From Promethearchaeota archaeon (GTDB lineage: Archaea > Asgardarchaeota > Lokiarchaeia > Sigynarchaeales > SOKP01): a stretch of 10,053 bases of DNA. The stretch is from assembly GCA_004524515.1 (NCBI GenBank), contig SDNV01000096.1, forward strand, positions 1-10,053, given 5' to 3'. Below are positions 1-6,718 of the stretch, one piece after another (position 1 is the stretch's first letter; every line of letters starts with the position of its first letter). A model generated the notes under the pieces. The model made no database searches. It was not told the origin of the DNA and saw only the letters and a list, made by a program, of their open reading frames with translations. Made by a program: the position numbers and the translations under genes.

Positions 1-1
1 T

Positions 2-109
2 AAAGAACGCTTAGCGGGATATAAGTATCCCCGCCATATAGAATTTATAAGAGCATTGCCTCGAACTGCTGTAGGTAAAATTTTTAGAAGGAAATTAAGG
101 GAAATGTGA
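2..109 (+). CDS. AMP-forming acyl-CoA synthetase, C-terminal end only (partial)
   Basis: The reading frame is open from the window edge and stops with TGA at 107-109, giving the last 35 residues of a protein whose start lies outside the window. The end reads YPRHIEF, then LPRTAVGKIFRRKLRE. That is the C-terminal signature of the acyl-activating (ANL) superfamily, including the conserved Lys of the 'T-x-x-GK-I-x-RR' motif, which catalyses the adenylation half-reaction. The family makes acyl-CoA from a carboxylic acid, ATP and CoA; the acid cannot be inferred from this fragment. The gene runs convergently towards the fwd-like operon, so it is a separate transcription unit. The family call is firm; choosing among acetyl-, medium-chain or long-chain acyl-CoA synthetase is not possible. 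Confidence 0.85.
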   Translation, partial: KERLAGYKYPRHIEFIRALPRTAVGKIFRRKLREM

Positions 110-178
110 TAAGAAGCTAAATAAAAAGTCGTATAGGGTAAAACCAAGAAATCTCATATATACTTTAAAATCCTATTC

Positions 179-227
179 TTTTTTTTAATGATTTTTTTAT
201 TTTTTATTTTTATTTTTATTTTTATTT
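179..227 (+). terminator. T-rich transcription terminator region with A-T(n) tandem units
   Basis: Downstream of the acyl-CoA synthetase stop lies a T8 tract (179-186). It is followed by a ladder of T runs separated by single A residues: T7, T6, T5, T5, T5, T3. Archaeal RNA polymerase terminates at U-rich transcript ends without needing a hairpin, so this fits a multi-stop terminator for the + strand gene. The rest of 110-272 holds no gene. On the opposite strand the same DNA is A-rich, so no terminator is seen for fwdA. Confidence 0.6.
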
Positions 228-272
228 ACTTAATATTATCAAATATAAATTAAGCTAATAATTTGGATTAAT

Positions 273-1949
273 TCATTGGATTAATCTTAGTTCTTCCTTA
301 TCAATTGATATTTCCATACTCTTATAGAATACGGAACCATATTTCTGATAAAAGTCTCTTTTAGTATTCATAATTAAATCTTTATCGTCCACTTCAACCT
401 CTCCCTTGGCCCAAAATATTTTACCTTGAGGTTCTAAATCAATTTTTTCCTTATATTTTATGATTTCACCTGATTTGATTACATATTCTAAGTTGGATAA
501 AGCATCCTTTAAAGAATTGTAATTCTTTGCAGTATCAATATCATTAAGATTGATATTTAAAATATTAATGTCTGCATCTGCTCCTGTACCCAAATTTCCT
601 TTTAAATTTGCCAATCCTAATGATTTTGCCGGGCTTGATCGAGTTAATATTACAAAATCATTAAATGTTAGGATTTTATCATTATCTAATAAATAATTAT
701 CCTTAAGAAAGATTTCATTCATTCCATTCATATAATTATCTCTTGCTTCTTTACTCATTAACCAGGAAGCAATTTGCGGAATATCATTTATATCAGCATA
801 ATTAGGATAATTCACTGAAAATTGCATTTGCCATATATTATTAACTTTTAGAGCAATGTCAATGGCGTTTGCCCATAAAATACAATCTTGTTGATTTTTC
901 TTATCAAAATTCCGTAAACTTGCGAAACAATCACCCTCGAATTCTACAGCAGAGCTTATAACTTTACTAATACTTTCTGAATCATTATTTTGTATTAAAT
1001 AATTTATTAATCTTCGATCTGAGGTAATTAAAGGATTTATTTCATCAAATCCGATAAATCCTAAGTCAATATCTATCGAGTGATTCTCATTTAAGAAATT
1101 AATCAATTCTATATTATTTCCATCGATATTATATGCAGAAGCATGAGCAATATGGAAAATTTGTGACCGCTTTTTAAGATCATTTATTTGAGAATTTTTG
1201 TCTAAATTTAAGGCTTTAATTGCATTTACTATGGTAAATAAATTATTTTTGGCTTTTAATTGTTCATACCCTTCTATGTGGGCGTGTATAGAATGGGGTA
1301 AGCCAAGATATTCATTTACTTTAGTTAAATTTTCATATACATCTAAAGCAGAAAAATTATATAATCTTCCTTTTGAAGAAACATCTTTCCTCAAGACTTG
1401 AAAATTCCAACTCTCTGATTCAAAGGGATTATAGACTTTAAAACCAAATCCTTTGGTTTTAGATAATAGATCCGATAGAAATACTGCCATGCTCTCGATT
1501 TTTCCTCTTTGAAATTCTAATTCCAAGGGCCAAAAATTACTCACATTCAATAACATTGCCTTATCTAAAACGGGTAGATGCCTGAAATTGAAAATAGTTT
1601 GCTTAGCTAAAGAAGGAAACACATTTGCTTCAAGAATAAATGTATAACCATTTGATATATAAGATTTAGAAATATGTTCTAAGGCTAATCCATGCCAATA
1701 TTGCATAAATTTAGAATTATTTGCTCCAAGTAAACGCGCCCAGTTCACTTGTTGCGAAGCTATGTGGGTATGTAAATCCAGAGCCGCAGGGATAACCGTT
1801 TTATTTTTGGCATCAATGATCTTAGAATCCTTATCACTCGATAATTTATCAACAATTTTTCCATCCTGAATAAGAATATCCTTGATTTCTCCTTCAATCC
1901 CATTTAAGGGGTCAAAAATTAAACCATTTTTGATAAGTAATTTACCCAT
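273..1949 (-). CDS. fwdA: Formylmethanofuran dehydrogenase subunit A-like amidohydrolase, Asp ligand replaced
   Basis: 558 residues, close to the usual FwdA length (about 570). In the Fwd complex FwdA is the dinuclear-zinc amidohydrolase that couples formate to methanofuran. Family landmarks in order: N-terminal strand region (1-55), H60-T-H62 with following VNWARLL, K171 in KVYNP...W (the carboxylysine position), LPHSIHAH at 217-224, FHIAHASAYN at 265-274, W359-A-N-A near WAxGLEL, and C-terminal TRSSPAKSLGL plus GADADI, both typical of FwdA. The striking departure is VNYPN at 379-383, where methanogen FwdA has TDHPN: the conserved Asp (metal ligand/proton shuttle) is Asn380 and the next His is Tyr381. 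Family membership is sure; formyl-methanofuran chemistry is doubtful. The gene follows fwdD by 9 nt, with a weak AGAGAT ribosome site before ATG. It is the last gene of the operon. Confidence 0.85.
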   Translation of the reverse strand: MGKLLIKNGLIFDPLNGIEGEIKDILIQDGKIVDKLSSDKDSKIIDAKNKTVIPAALDLHTHIASQQVNWARLLGANNSKFMQYWHGLALEHISKSYISNGYTFILEANVFPSLAKQTIFNFRHLPVLDKAMLLNVSNFWPLELEFQRGKIESMAVFLSDLLSKTKGFGFKVYNPFESESWNFQVLRKDVSSKGRLYNFSALDVYENLTKVNEYLGLPHSIHAHIEGYEQLKAKNNLFTIVNAIKALNLDKNSQINDLKKRSQIFHIAHASAYNIDGNNIELINFLNENHSIDIDLGFIGFDEINPLITSDRRLINYLIQNNDSESISKVISSAVEFEGDCFASLRNFDKKNQQDCILWANAIDIALKVNNIWQMQFSVNYPNYADINDIPQIASWLMSKEARDNYMNGMNEIFLKDNYLLDNDKILTFNDFVILTRSSPAKSLGLANLKGNLGTGADADINILNINLNDIDTAKNYNSLKDALSNLEYVIKSGEIIKYKEKIDLEPQGKIFWAKGEVEVDDKDLIMNTKRDFYQKYGSVFYKSMEISIDKEELRLIQ

Positions 1950-1958
1950 TTTTATCTC

Positions 1959-2339
1959 TTATAAATTATTTTTTTGTATTGAGTTTATTAAGTCTTTAAA
2001 CTTGGTGATCGGATCTCGTGTCGCTTCTACCTTCACAGGTATATTTTTATAAGCGATTTCGTCGTTCTCTGCCGTAGTTAATTTATTAGACCAAATAGAG
2101 ACCGGCATTAAAAGGATTCCCTCGGGAGTATTCTCGTCTTCTTTTATCTTAACTGTAATTGTACCATATTGATTTGAAAGATTTAGATGCAAACTTTTAG
2201 TTAAATTAAGTTTTTTAAAATCTCCAGGATTTATGAGTACAATCGCTAAATTTTGTTCTAATGATTCTTCAGTTCCCAAAGCATGCTCTCGAGCTTGATC
2301 ATGATCAATCATTCTTACAGTATTTAATATCATTTCCAT
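1959..2339 (-). CDS. fwdD: Formylmethanofuran dehydrogenase subunit D-like, molybdopterin dinucleotide-binding
   Basis: 126 residues, matching stand-alone FwdD. It is the split-off C-terminal molybdopterin-dinucleotide-binding beta-barrel of the molybdo/tungsto-enzyme fold that FwdB lacks. Visible family marks are the opening MEMILNTVRMIDHDQA (FwdD: LLNTGRTIxQGxA), INPGDFKKLNL at 36-46, YGTITVKI, then PEGILLMPVSIWSNKL, where FwdD has PEGxxxxPxGxWAN. The C-terminus ends KNIPVKVEAT, again family-like, with a short charged tail. It is expected to clamp one pterin guanine dinucleotide against FwdB. It lies 19 nt after fwdB, with GGAG about 11 nt before its ATG, and 9 nt before fwdA, so co-transcription and one complex are likely. 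The usual Gly after MP is Val here (MPVSIW). Confidence 0.82.
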   Translation of the reverse strand: MEMILNTVRMIDHDQAREHALGTEESLEQNLAIVLINPGDFKKLNLTKSLHLNLSNQYGTITVKIKEDENTPEGILLMPVSIWSNKLTTAENDEIAYKNIPVKVEATRDPITKFKDLINSIQKNNL

Positions 2340-2358
2340 TTTTTAACAACACTCCACA

Positions 2359-3657
2359 TTATTTGTTTTTAATAGCATTTAAGAGTTTTTCCAATAATTC
2401 TTTATCTGATGGGATTTTACTGGGAGGTTTAAGAATAGGTTTTAATTCGATAGGGACCTGATCCAATCTATACACAGTACCTCCACTTTCGATCCCTGTT
2501 ATTGATGTAGGTAATACTACATCTGCTATCATACTTGTCGCTGATTGAATAATATCGACAACAATTAAAGGTTTTGAAGCCAATTTTTGACTTAAATTAT
2601 GGGGTAAATGAGAAATAGGATCTGTTCCTATAATAATTGAACAATCAAAATCTTCGTTCTTAATTTTTGAAACGATATTATCATTATTTTCAACCAATTC
2701 ATTATTTTTAAACTGTAGATTTCCATTTTTACCACATAAAGATAATGCTACATGTTCAAATCCAGCCATATTAAAGTGTCCTCCCATCATCATTAATGAA
2801 ATACGACCTTTTTGTTGTTTTAAATTTATCATTTGGATTAATTCTAATAACTCTTTAAGCACTCTAGATTCTATTTGAGGTTGTAATATCCCTTGACCCA
2901 CAATGATAACCCCGTTTTCTGCTTCAGATAATTGCAACAATAATCTCTTTAAATCGGAATTATCAATACCCGCAACGCCTTCAGTAGGAATACTTCCAGC
3001 TGCACAACATTCCTCTTTCAATTTGCGAATTAATTCTAAATCTTTATTTGGTTGAATTTGTAAAGCTAAATCACGTACCCCCATTACATTAAATGACGCA
3101 GTTTTAACGGGATCAATTATGATTAAGGTCTTTATTTCACGTCCCGTCATTCTAAATTTTCCTCGTGAAAATAATACTTTATTTAATAACCGAGGGATTG
3201 ACTCTGCAGCATTAGCACCCCACAGTATAATAAGATCTGCTTTATTTATTATTTCGCTTATAGTAATCAAGGTAATCCCAGTCTCTTTGGCCATATTTAA
3301 TACTTTACCCTGACAAATGCTAGAATTCGAGTCAATAAAACCATTGATAGCTTTTGCTAACTCAATGCCTTTTTGTTGCGCTTCACAACTTACTGTTGAG
3401 AATCCGTATAGTAAGGGGTTGGATGATGCCTTAATAATATCAACTGTCTTCTGTATAGCCTCTTCCCAGGAACAATTCTCCAATTTCCCATTCCTCCGTA
3501 TCATCGGGCTTAAAATACGATTCGCTGAAGTGAGTTGATCAAATCTTTCTTTTCCTTTCAAGCATGCGCCAAGAACTTCATCTATAAATAACCCATCAGT
3601 TTTTACAATAATATCATCACATAATAAAGAACAACCCGTACAAGGAATTCGCTCCAT
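2359..3657 (-). CDS. fwdB: Formylmethanofuran dehydrogenase subunit B-like, W/Mo-bis-pterin catalytic subunit
   Basis: 432 residues, full length for FwdB, which holds the W/Mo bis-pterin site that interconverts CO2 and formate in methanogens. The N-terminal [4Fe-4S] motif is complete: C6-x2-C9-x3-C13 with C32. Family landmarks follow: PLLYGFSTVSCEAQ (81-94), SICQG with C115 at the position of the metal-ligating Cys, WGANAAESIPR (146-156), LIIIDPVKT, GGHFNMAGFEHV (292-303), ADVVLPTSITGIESGGTVYR and a C-terminal helix. Two changes stand out. Methanogen FwdB has Cys-His-Gly and Arg-Gly-His-Tyr-Asn; here these are Cys115-Gln116-Gly and Gly292-Gly-His-Phe-Asn, so the active-site His and Arg are missing. 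Unlike bacterial FhcB, which lost the metal ligand, the Cys ligand and Fe-S Cys are kept. It is preceded by an AGAGAG ribosome site. The fold call is sure; substrate unknown. Confidence 0.85.
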   Translation of the reverse strand: MERIPCTGCSLLCDDIIVKTDGLFIDEVLGACLKGKERFDQLTSANRILSPMIRRNGKLENCSWEEAIQKTVDIIKASSNPLLYGFSTVSCEAQQKGIELAKAINGFIDSNSSICQGKVLNMAKETGITLITISEIINKADLIILWGANAAESIPRLLNKVLFSRGKFRMTGREIKTLIIIDPVKTASFNVMGVRDLALQIQPNKDLELIRKLKEECCAAGSIPTEGVAGIDNSDLKRLLLQLSEAENGVIIVGQGILQPQIESRVLKELLELIQMINLKQQKGRISLMMMGGHFNMAGFEHVALSLCGKNGNLQFKNNELVENNDNIVSKIKNEDFDCSIIIGTDPISHLPHNLSQKLASKPLIVVDIIQSATSMIADVVLPTSITGIESGGTVYRLDQVPIELKPILKPPSKIPSDKELLEKLLNAIKNK

Positions 3658-3696
3658 TATTCTCTCTCTAAAATATATTTTCTGTTTTATTTCATA

Positions 3697-4197
3697 TTAA
3701 ACATAATCTATTTTAACAGCCTTTCGTGGACAATATGTTTCACATACTCTGCATTCTCGTTCTCTACCTTCTGCCTCCAATCTACGACAATGTTCTAAAT
3801 TCAAAAGCTCACATTTTCCTGCTTTAACCTGAAATAGTTGATGTTTCTCAGGAGGGTAATTTGGTGCTTTTCCACTTAATGTAGGAGGACAATATCGAGC
3901 ATTCACTGGACAAACTGTGACACATATTCCGCATCCATCGCATAATTCTTCATCCACATCAATCCTTAATTCTTTTTTTTTCCCCTCTTCTGCACCTAAT
4001 AACTGCTTTAACTCATTATATTGCTTTTTATATTTTGGCTCCTCTAAAAAGGGAGTACAATCATCAATTTTAACTTTACCCTGTAATAAATCTAATGCAA
4101 ACGCCATGCAGGTGGGTTTGCCACATTTCTTACAATTCGTTTTTGGTAAATATTTATATAATTCCATAAAATTAGTAACGGGAATTCTTACCACCAA
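3697..4197 (-). CDS. Fe-S protein: CdhE/AcsC-type [4Fe-4S] domain fused to a two-cluster ferredoxin domain
   Basis: 166 residues with two parts. Residues 11-50 (LPKTNCKKCGKPTCMAFA, then a distal C47) match the small [4Fe-4S] domain of CO dehydrogenase/acetyl-CoA synthase corrinoid subunit CdhE/AcsC and of RnfB-like proteins: C22-x2-C25-x4-C30...C47. A basic linker leads to a ferredoxin domain with C86-x2-C89-x2-C92-x3-C96-P, and a second, more open set C149-x2-C152-x3-C156-P with C129 or C137 as possible fourth ligand. It is the first gene of the fwd-like operon, 39 nt before fwdB, and probably passes electrons to or from FwdB in place of FwdF/FwdG; that role is inferred. The start is uncertain: TTG at 4195-4197 gives 166 residues, an adjacent GTG is possible, and ATG at 4165-4167 would still keep every Cys. 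Confidence 0.75.
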   Translation of the reverse strand: MVVRIPVTNFMELYKYLPKTNCKKCGKPTCMAFALDLLQGKVKIDDCTPFLEEPKYKKQYNELKQLLGAEEGKKKELRIDVDEELCDGCGICVTVCPVNARYCPPTLSGKAPNYPPEKHQLFQVKAGKCELLNLEHCRRLEAEGRERECRVCETYCPRKAVKIDYV

Positions 4198-4234
4198 TGT
4201 TTAATAATATTCTCTTATATCCAGTAGAATTATG

Positions 4235-4275
4235 TTTATATTATAATTAATTTCTTTAGTTTATTTAATATAAAT
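4235..4275 (-). promoter_or_regulatory. Candidate TATA elements for the fwd-like operon
   Basis: The 271-nt gap 4198-4468 separates divergent genes and holds no ORF worth calling. Reading the minus strand, two TATA-like stretches lie upstream of the Fe-S gene: one over 4235-4247 and one over 4265-4275. The nearer would place the transcript start roughly 15 nt before the TTG start, or about 45 nt before the alternative ATG. The A+T bias makes chance matches easy, so the exact box is undecided. A small palindrome, TATCC-TT-GGATA (4345-4356), sits between the two divergent promoters. Confidence 0.35.
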
Positions 4276-4438
4276 TAATATTCGGTATCTACAATTATAA
4301 TAAATGTGGGAATTTAATAAAACTATTAGATTCTTAGATTTTTTTATCCTTGGATATAATAATAAATAATTTTTTTTTCTTGAAGAAATATTAAATTCTA
4401 AATTATAGTATTTTTAATCAAAAGTTAAACAAAAAAAA

Positions 4439-4448
4439 TATTTATAAT
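4439..4448 (+). promoter_or_regulatory. TATA box of alaX, predicted leaderless transcript
   Basis: The sequence TATTTATAAT, preceded by an A-rich tract, ends about 20 nt before the ATG at 4469. Archaeal TATA boxes are centred roughly 25-27 nt before the transcription start, which puts the start at or within a base or two of the ATG. No ribosome-binding sequence is present between box and ATG. An upstream ATG at 4453 is in another frame and soon meets a stop. Confidence 0.5.
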
Positions 4449-4468
4449 AAAAATGGTTTTTTCTCACT

Positions 4469-5179
4469 ATGACAGAAGCTTTGTATATGAATGATTCCTA
4501 TTTGAAAAAGTGGACTGCTAAAATTGTTAACGTTAAGGATGATAAGTACATCGTTTTAGATAAAACTGCCTTTTATCCTCAAGGAGGAGGCCAACCGTGG
4601 GATGAAGGCTATATCATTAAAAACGGTCAAAAATTCAAAATAATTTATGTTGGCAAATTTTCGGGTAAAATAAGTCATGAAGTAGAAAAACCGGGTTTAA
4701 AAGAAGGAGATGAAGTGACTTGTGAGCTGAATTGGAATAGAAGATATACATTTATGCGTTATCATACAGCTTGTCACTTAATCTCAAATGTGCTTTATAA
4801 ACATACTAATGCTAAGATTACTGGAAATCAAATCGAATTAGATAAAACCAGAATAGATTTTTCCATGGAAGATTATTCGCCAGAAAAACTAAAAGCTTTT
4901 GTGGAGGAGGCAAATAATATTATTGAAAGCGATTTAACTGTAACAATTGATTATAAGACAAGAGAAGAGGTTTTAAAAAATCCAGAACTCGCAAGATTGA
5001 CTAAAGGCTTACCAAAAGCTATAAAAAAACTCCGTATCATTAAAATTGGCAATATAGATGAGCAAGTGGATGGAGGGACTCATGTGAACCATTTAAAAGA
5101 GATTGGCAAGATTGAAATTATTAAGACTGCTAATAAAGGAAAAAATAATAGAAGAATGTATTTTATTCTTAAGAAATAG
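4469..5179 (+). CDS. alaX: AlaX-M type alanyl-tRNA editing protein
   Basis: 236 residues, the size of medium-length AlaX. These free-standing relatives of the alanyl-tRNA synthetase editing domain hydrolyse Ser- (and Gly-) mischarged tRNA-Ala in the cytoplasm. Residues 32-46 (KTAFYPQGGGQPWDE) are the Gly-rich beta-barrel signature that separates AlaX-M from the shorter AlaX-S. The first zinc motif is H99-TAC-H103 (HxxxH). The second is DGGTHV at 201-206, giving His205 but Asp201 where AlaRS has Cys (CGGTH); the Asp form, as I recall, occurs in other archaeal AlaX proteins. The C-terminus ends KGKNNRRMYFIL, matching the family's KGKxNRR. No C-terminal coiled coil of AlaX-L is present. The start is chosen by the correct frame and the TATA box just upstream. 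Neighbours share no obvious pathway with it. Confidence 0.9.
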   Translation: MTEALYMNDSYLKKWTAKIVNVKDDKYIVLDKTAFYPQGGGQPWDEGYIIKNGQKFKIIYVGKFSGKISHEVEKPGLKEGDEVTCELNWNRRYTFMRYHTACHLISNVLYKHTNAKITGNQIELDKTRIDFSMEDYSPEKLKAFVEEANNIIESDLTVTIDYKTREEVLKNPELARLTKGLPKAIKKLRIIKIGNIDEQVDGGTHVNHLKEIGKIEIIKTANKGKNNRRMYFILKK

Positions 5180-5233
5180 GAAATTTTAGATCATCTGATT
5201 TAAGATAATTAATTTTTTATACTACTTCATGAA

Positions 5234-5278
5234 ATATTATAAAATAAACAGATTTTCTAAATAAAAAATCATAAGGAG
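5234..5278 (+). promoter_or_regulatory. Promoter and ribosome-binding site of the GPH transporter gene
   Basis: A TATA-like ATATTATAAA (5234-5243) in the 110-nt gap after alaX would start transcription near 5265. AAGGAG at 5273-5278 is a clear Shine-Dalgarno sequence 11 nt before the ATG at 5290. The transporter could thus be expressed on its own, unlike the apparently leaderless alaX. Confidence 0.5.
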
Positions 5279-5289
5279 TTATTTTAAAA

Positions 5290-6690
5290 ATGAGCGAACA
5301 ACAAGATTTATCGGAAAAGAAGCATGGATTTTTGGAAATTAATTCATATAGCATATCCCAGGGGCTTATAAATTTTAATGTGGGTGCTTTCGGTGCGTAT
5401 GTATTCTTCTTTTATGAGACCGAAGTTTTACTTAATGTGGTATTACTCGCATTAGCAATGAGTTTATATGCTGCATGGGATGCGATCAACGATCCATGGA
5501 TGGGAAATTTAACAGATCGTCAATTTAAATTCACTGAAAAATGGGGGCGCCGTTTCCCTTGGGTTGCGATTGGAGTTTTCCCTTGGGCGATTCTGTATAT
5601 TTTCATTTTTACAACTCCTGATGTAGATCCGAATACAGGGGGTTGGCTGATTTTTATATATCTTTTGATTATTCTAATTGCTTACGACACTTTCTATACT
5701 GTATGGAATATAAATTCAGAGGCTTTAATGCCGTTTAAATTCCGAAATTTTGATGAAAGAAGGAAGGTATCGGGTATAAAAGCGATATGGGGTATTATAG
5801 GGTTAGTTTTAGGGATAGCAGTTCCACCTCTATTTGTTGAATATGGTGATAAGGCGAGCTACATTACTCAAGCTATCATATTAGCTATAATTGTAGTAGT
5901 TCTTGGAATTCTAATGCTTCCTGGACATCGAGAAGATAAATCATTAATAATGCAATATTTAGAATCTGTAAAAGAGCATAGAAAAGATGTAAGTTTTTTC
6001 AGAGCTTTAATTGAAGCATTGAAGAAAAAGAATTTTCTTATAATGATTATACTACATTTTCTCTATAGTATCTTAACGGGACTGTTGATTGCATCGGGAA
6101 ATTATATCATAAGATATAATCTGAAAGAAGATCCTTCAGCATTTTTGCTTGTAATGCTAGCATATTTAGTTGTAAGTTTACTAACAATTCCAATATGGAT
6201 AAAAGTAGCTCAAAAAGTAAATAATAATAAAAAAATGATAACTATAGGGTCAATAGTTATGGGTTCAATGACTTTGTTAATTATGTTTGTAAATTCGCTA
6301 AATATGCTAATAATTGTGGTTGCATTAATTGGACTCGGGGGAGGAATCTTTTTTGTTATGCAAGATGTTATAAATGCGGATGTTATCGATGAGGTTGTAG
6401 TTTTAGACGGCGAACGGCGAGAGGGAACGTATTTTGGAATCAAATTTTTTATAGGACGCTTCTCGAATGTATTTGTATTTGTAGCGATAGCTGTTGTTCA
6501 TATTTTTACGGGTTTTAATCCTGTTGTCGAAGATCAAACTCCCCTAGCGCTTTTAGGAATTAAAGTGCATATGTCCTTAATTCCAGGAATCGCTCTTTTA
6601 ATTGGGGCTATCATTTTCTGGAAATGGTATGATCTTTCACCCGAAAAAACAGAACAAATTAAAGCGAAAATTATCCAATTAAAATTTTAA
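5290..6690 (+). CDS. MelB/GPH-family (MFS_2) cation symporter, substrate unknown
   Basis: 466 residues forming an integral membrane protein with about twelve hydrophobic segments (roughly 22-42, 47-64, 90-107, 119-137, 164-183, 191-210, 249-270, 284-305, 316-336, 338-359, 385-406, 428-445) and a charged loop between the halves (211-248). WDAINDPWMG at 63-72 is the glycoside-pentoside-hexuronide:cation symporter signature; D64 and D68 fit the D-x3-D cation site of MelB. GRRFPW at 86-91 is the conserved loop 2-3 motif. ADVIDEVVVLDGERREGTYFG at 363-383 is the matching C-half signature of the family. It should import a sugar or related solute with H+ or Na+, but members also carry other small solutes, so the substrate is open. 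The ATG is supported by a strong ribosome site. No sugar-metabolism gene lies beside it. Confidence 0.87.
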   Translation: MSEQQDLSEKKHGFLEINSYSISQGLINFNVGAFGAYVFFFYETEVLLNVVLLALAMSLYAAWDAINDPWMGNLTDRQFKFTEKWGRRFPWVAIGVFPWAILYIFIFTTPDVDPNTGGWLIFIYLLIILIAYDTFYTVWNINSEALMPFKFRNFDERRKVSGIKAIWGIIGLVLGIAVPPLFVEYGDKASYITQAIILAIIVVVLGILMLPGHREDKSLIMQYLESVKEHRKDVSFFRALIEALKKKNFLIMIILHFLYSILTGLLIASGNYIIRYNLKEDPSAFLLVMLAYLVVSLLTIPIWIKVAQKVNNNKKMITIGSIVMGSMTLLIMFVNSLNMLIIVVALIGLGGGIFFVMQDVINADVIDEVVVLDGERREGTYFGIKFFIGRFSNVFVFVAIAVVHIFTGFNPVVEDQTPLALLGIKVHMSLIPGIALLIGAIIFWKWYDLSPEKTEQIKAKIIQLKF

Positions 6691-6694
6691 AAAT

Positions 6695-6712
6695 ATATTT
6701 ATTTTTTCTTAT
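6695..6712 (+). terminator. T-rich terminator between convergent genes
   Basis: Only 28 nt separate the transporter stop from the stop of the opposing MinD-ferredoxin gene. The + strand reads ATATTTATTTTTTCTTATTT, a U-rich end suitable for archaeal termination. The tight convergence means transcripts from the two strands may overlap at their 3' ends. Confidence 0.45.
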
Positions 6713-6718
6713 TTTGTC

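Noticed and set aside
191..227. The A-T(n) ladder considered as a microsatellite or start of a repeat array.
   Set aside because: Unit length drifts (8, 7, 6 bp), copies are few, and the position after a stop codon is better explained as a U-rich terminator.
263..286. Direct repeat TTGGATTAAT, two copies 14 bp apart, spanning the fwdA stop.
   Set aside because: The second copy lies in fwdA coding sequence (LRLIQ end), and no promoter or gene starts here, so coincidence is most likely.
4345..4356. Small palindrome TATCC-TT-GGATA between the divergent fwd-like and alaX promoters.
   Set aside because: Only 5-bp arms and more than 100 nt from either start; too weak to call as an operator.
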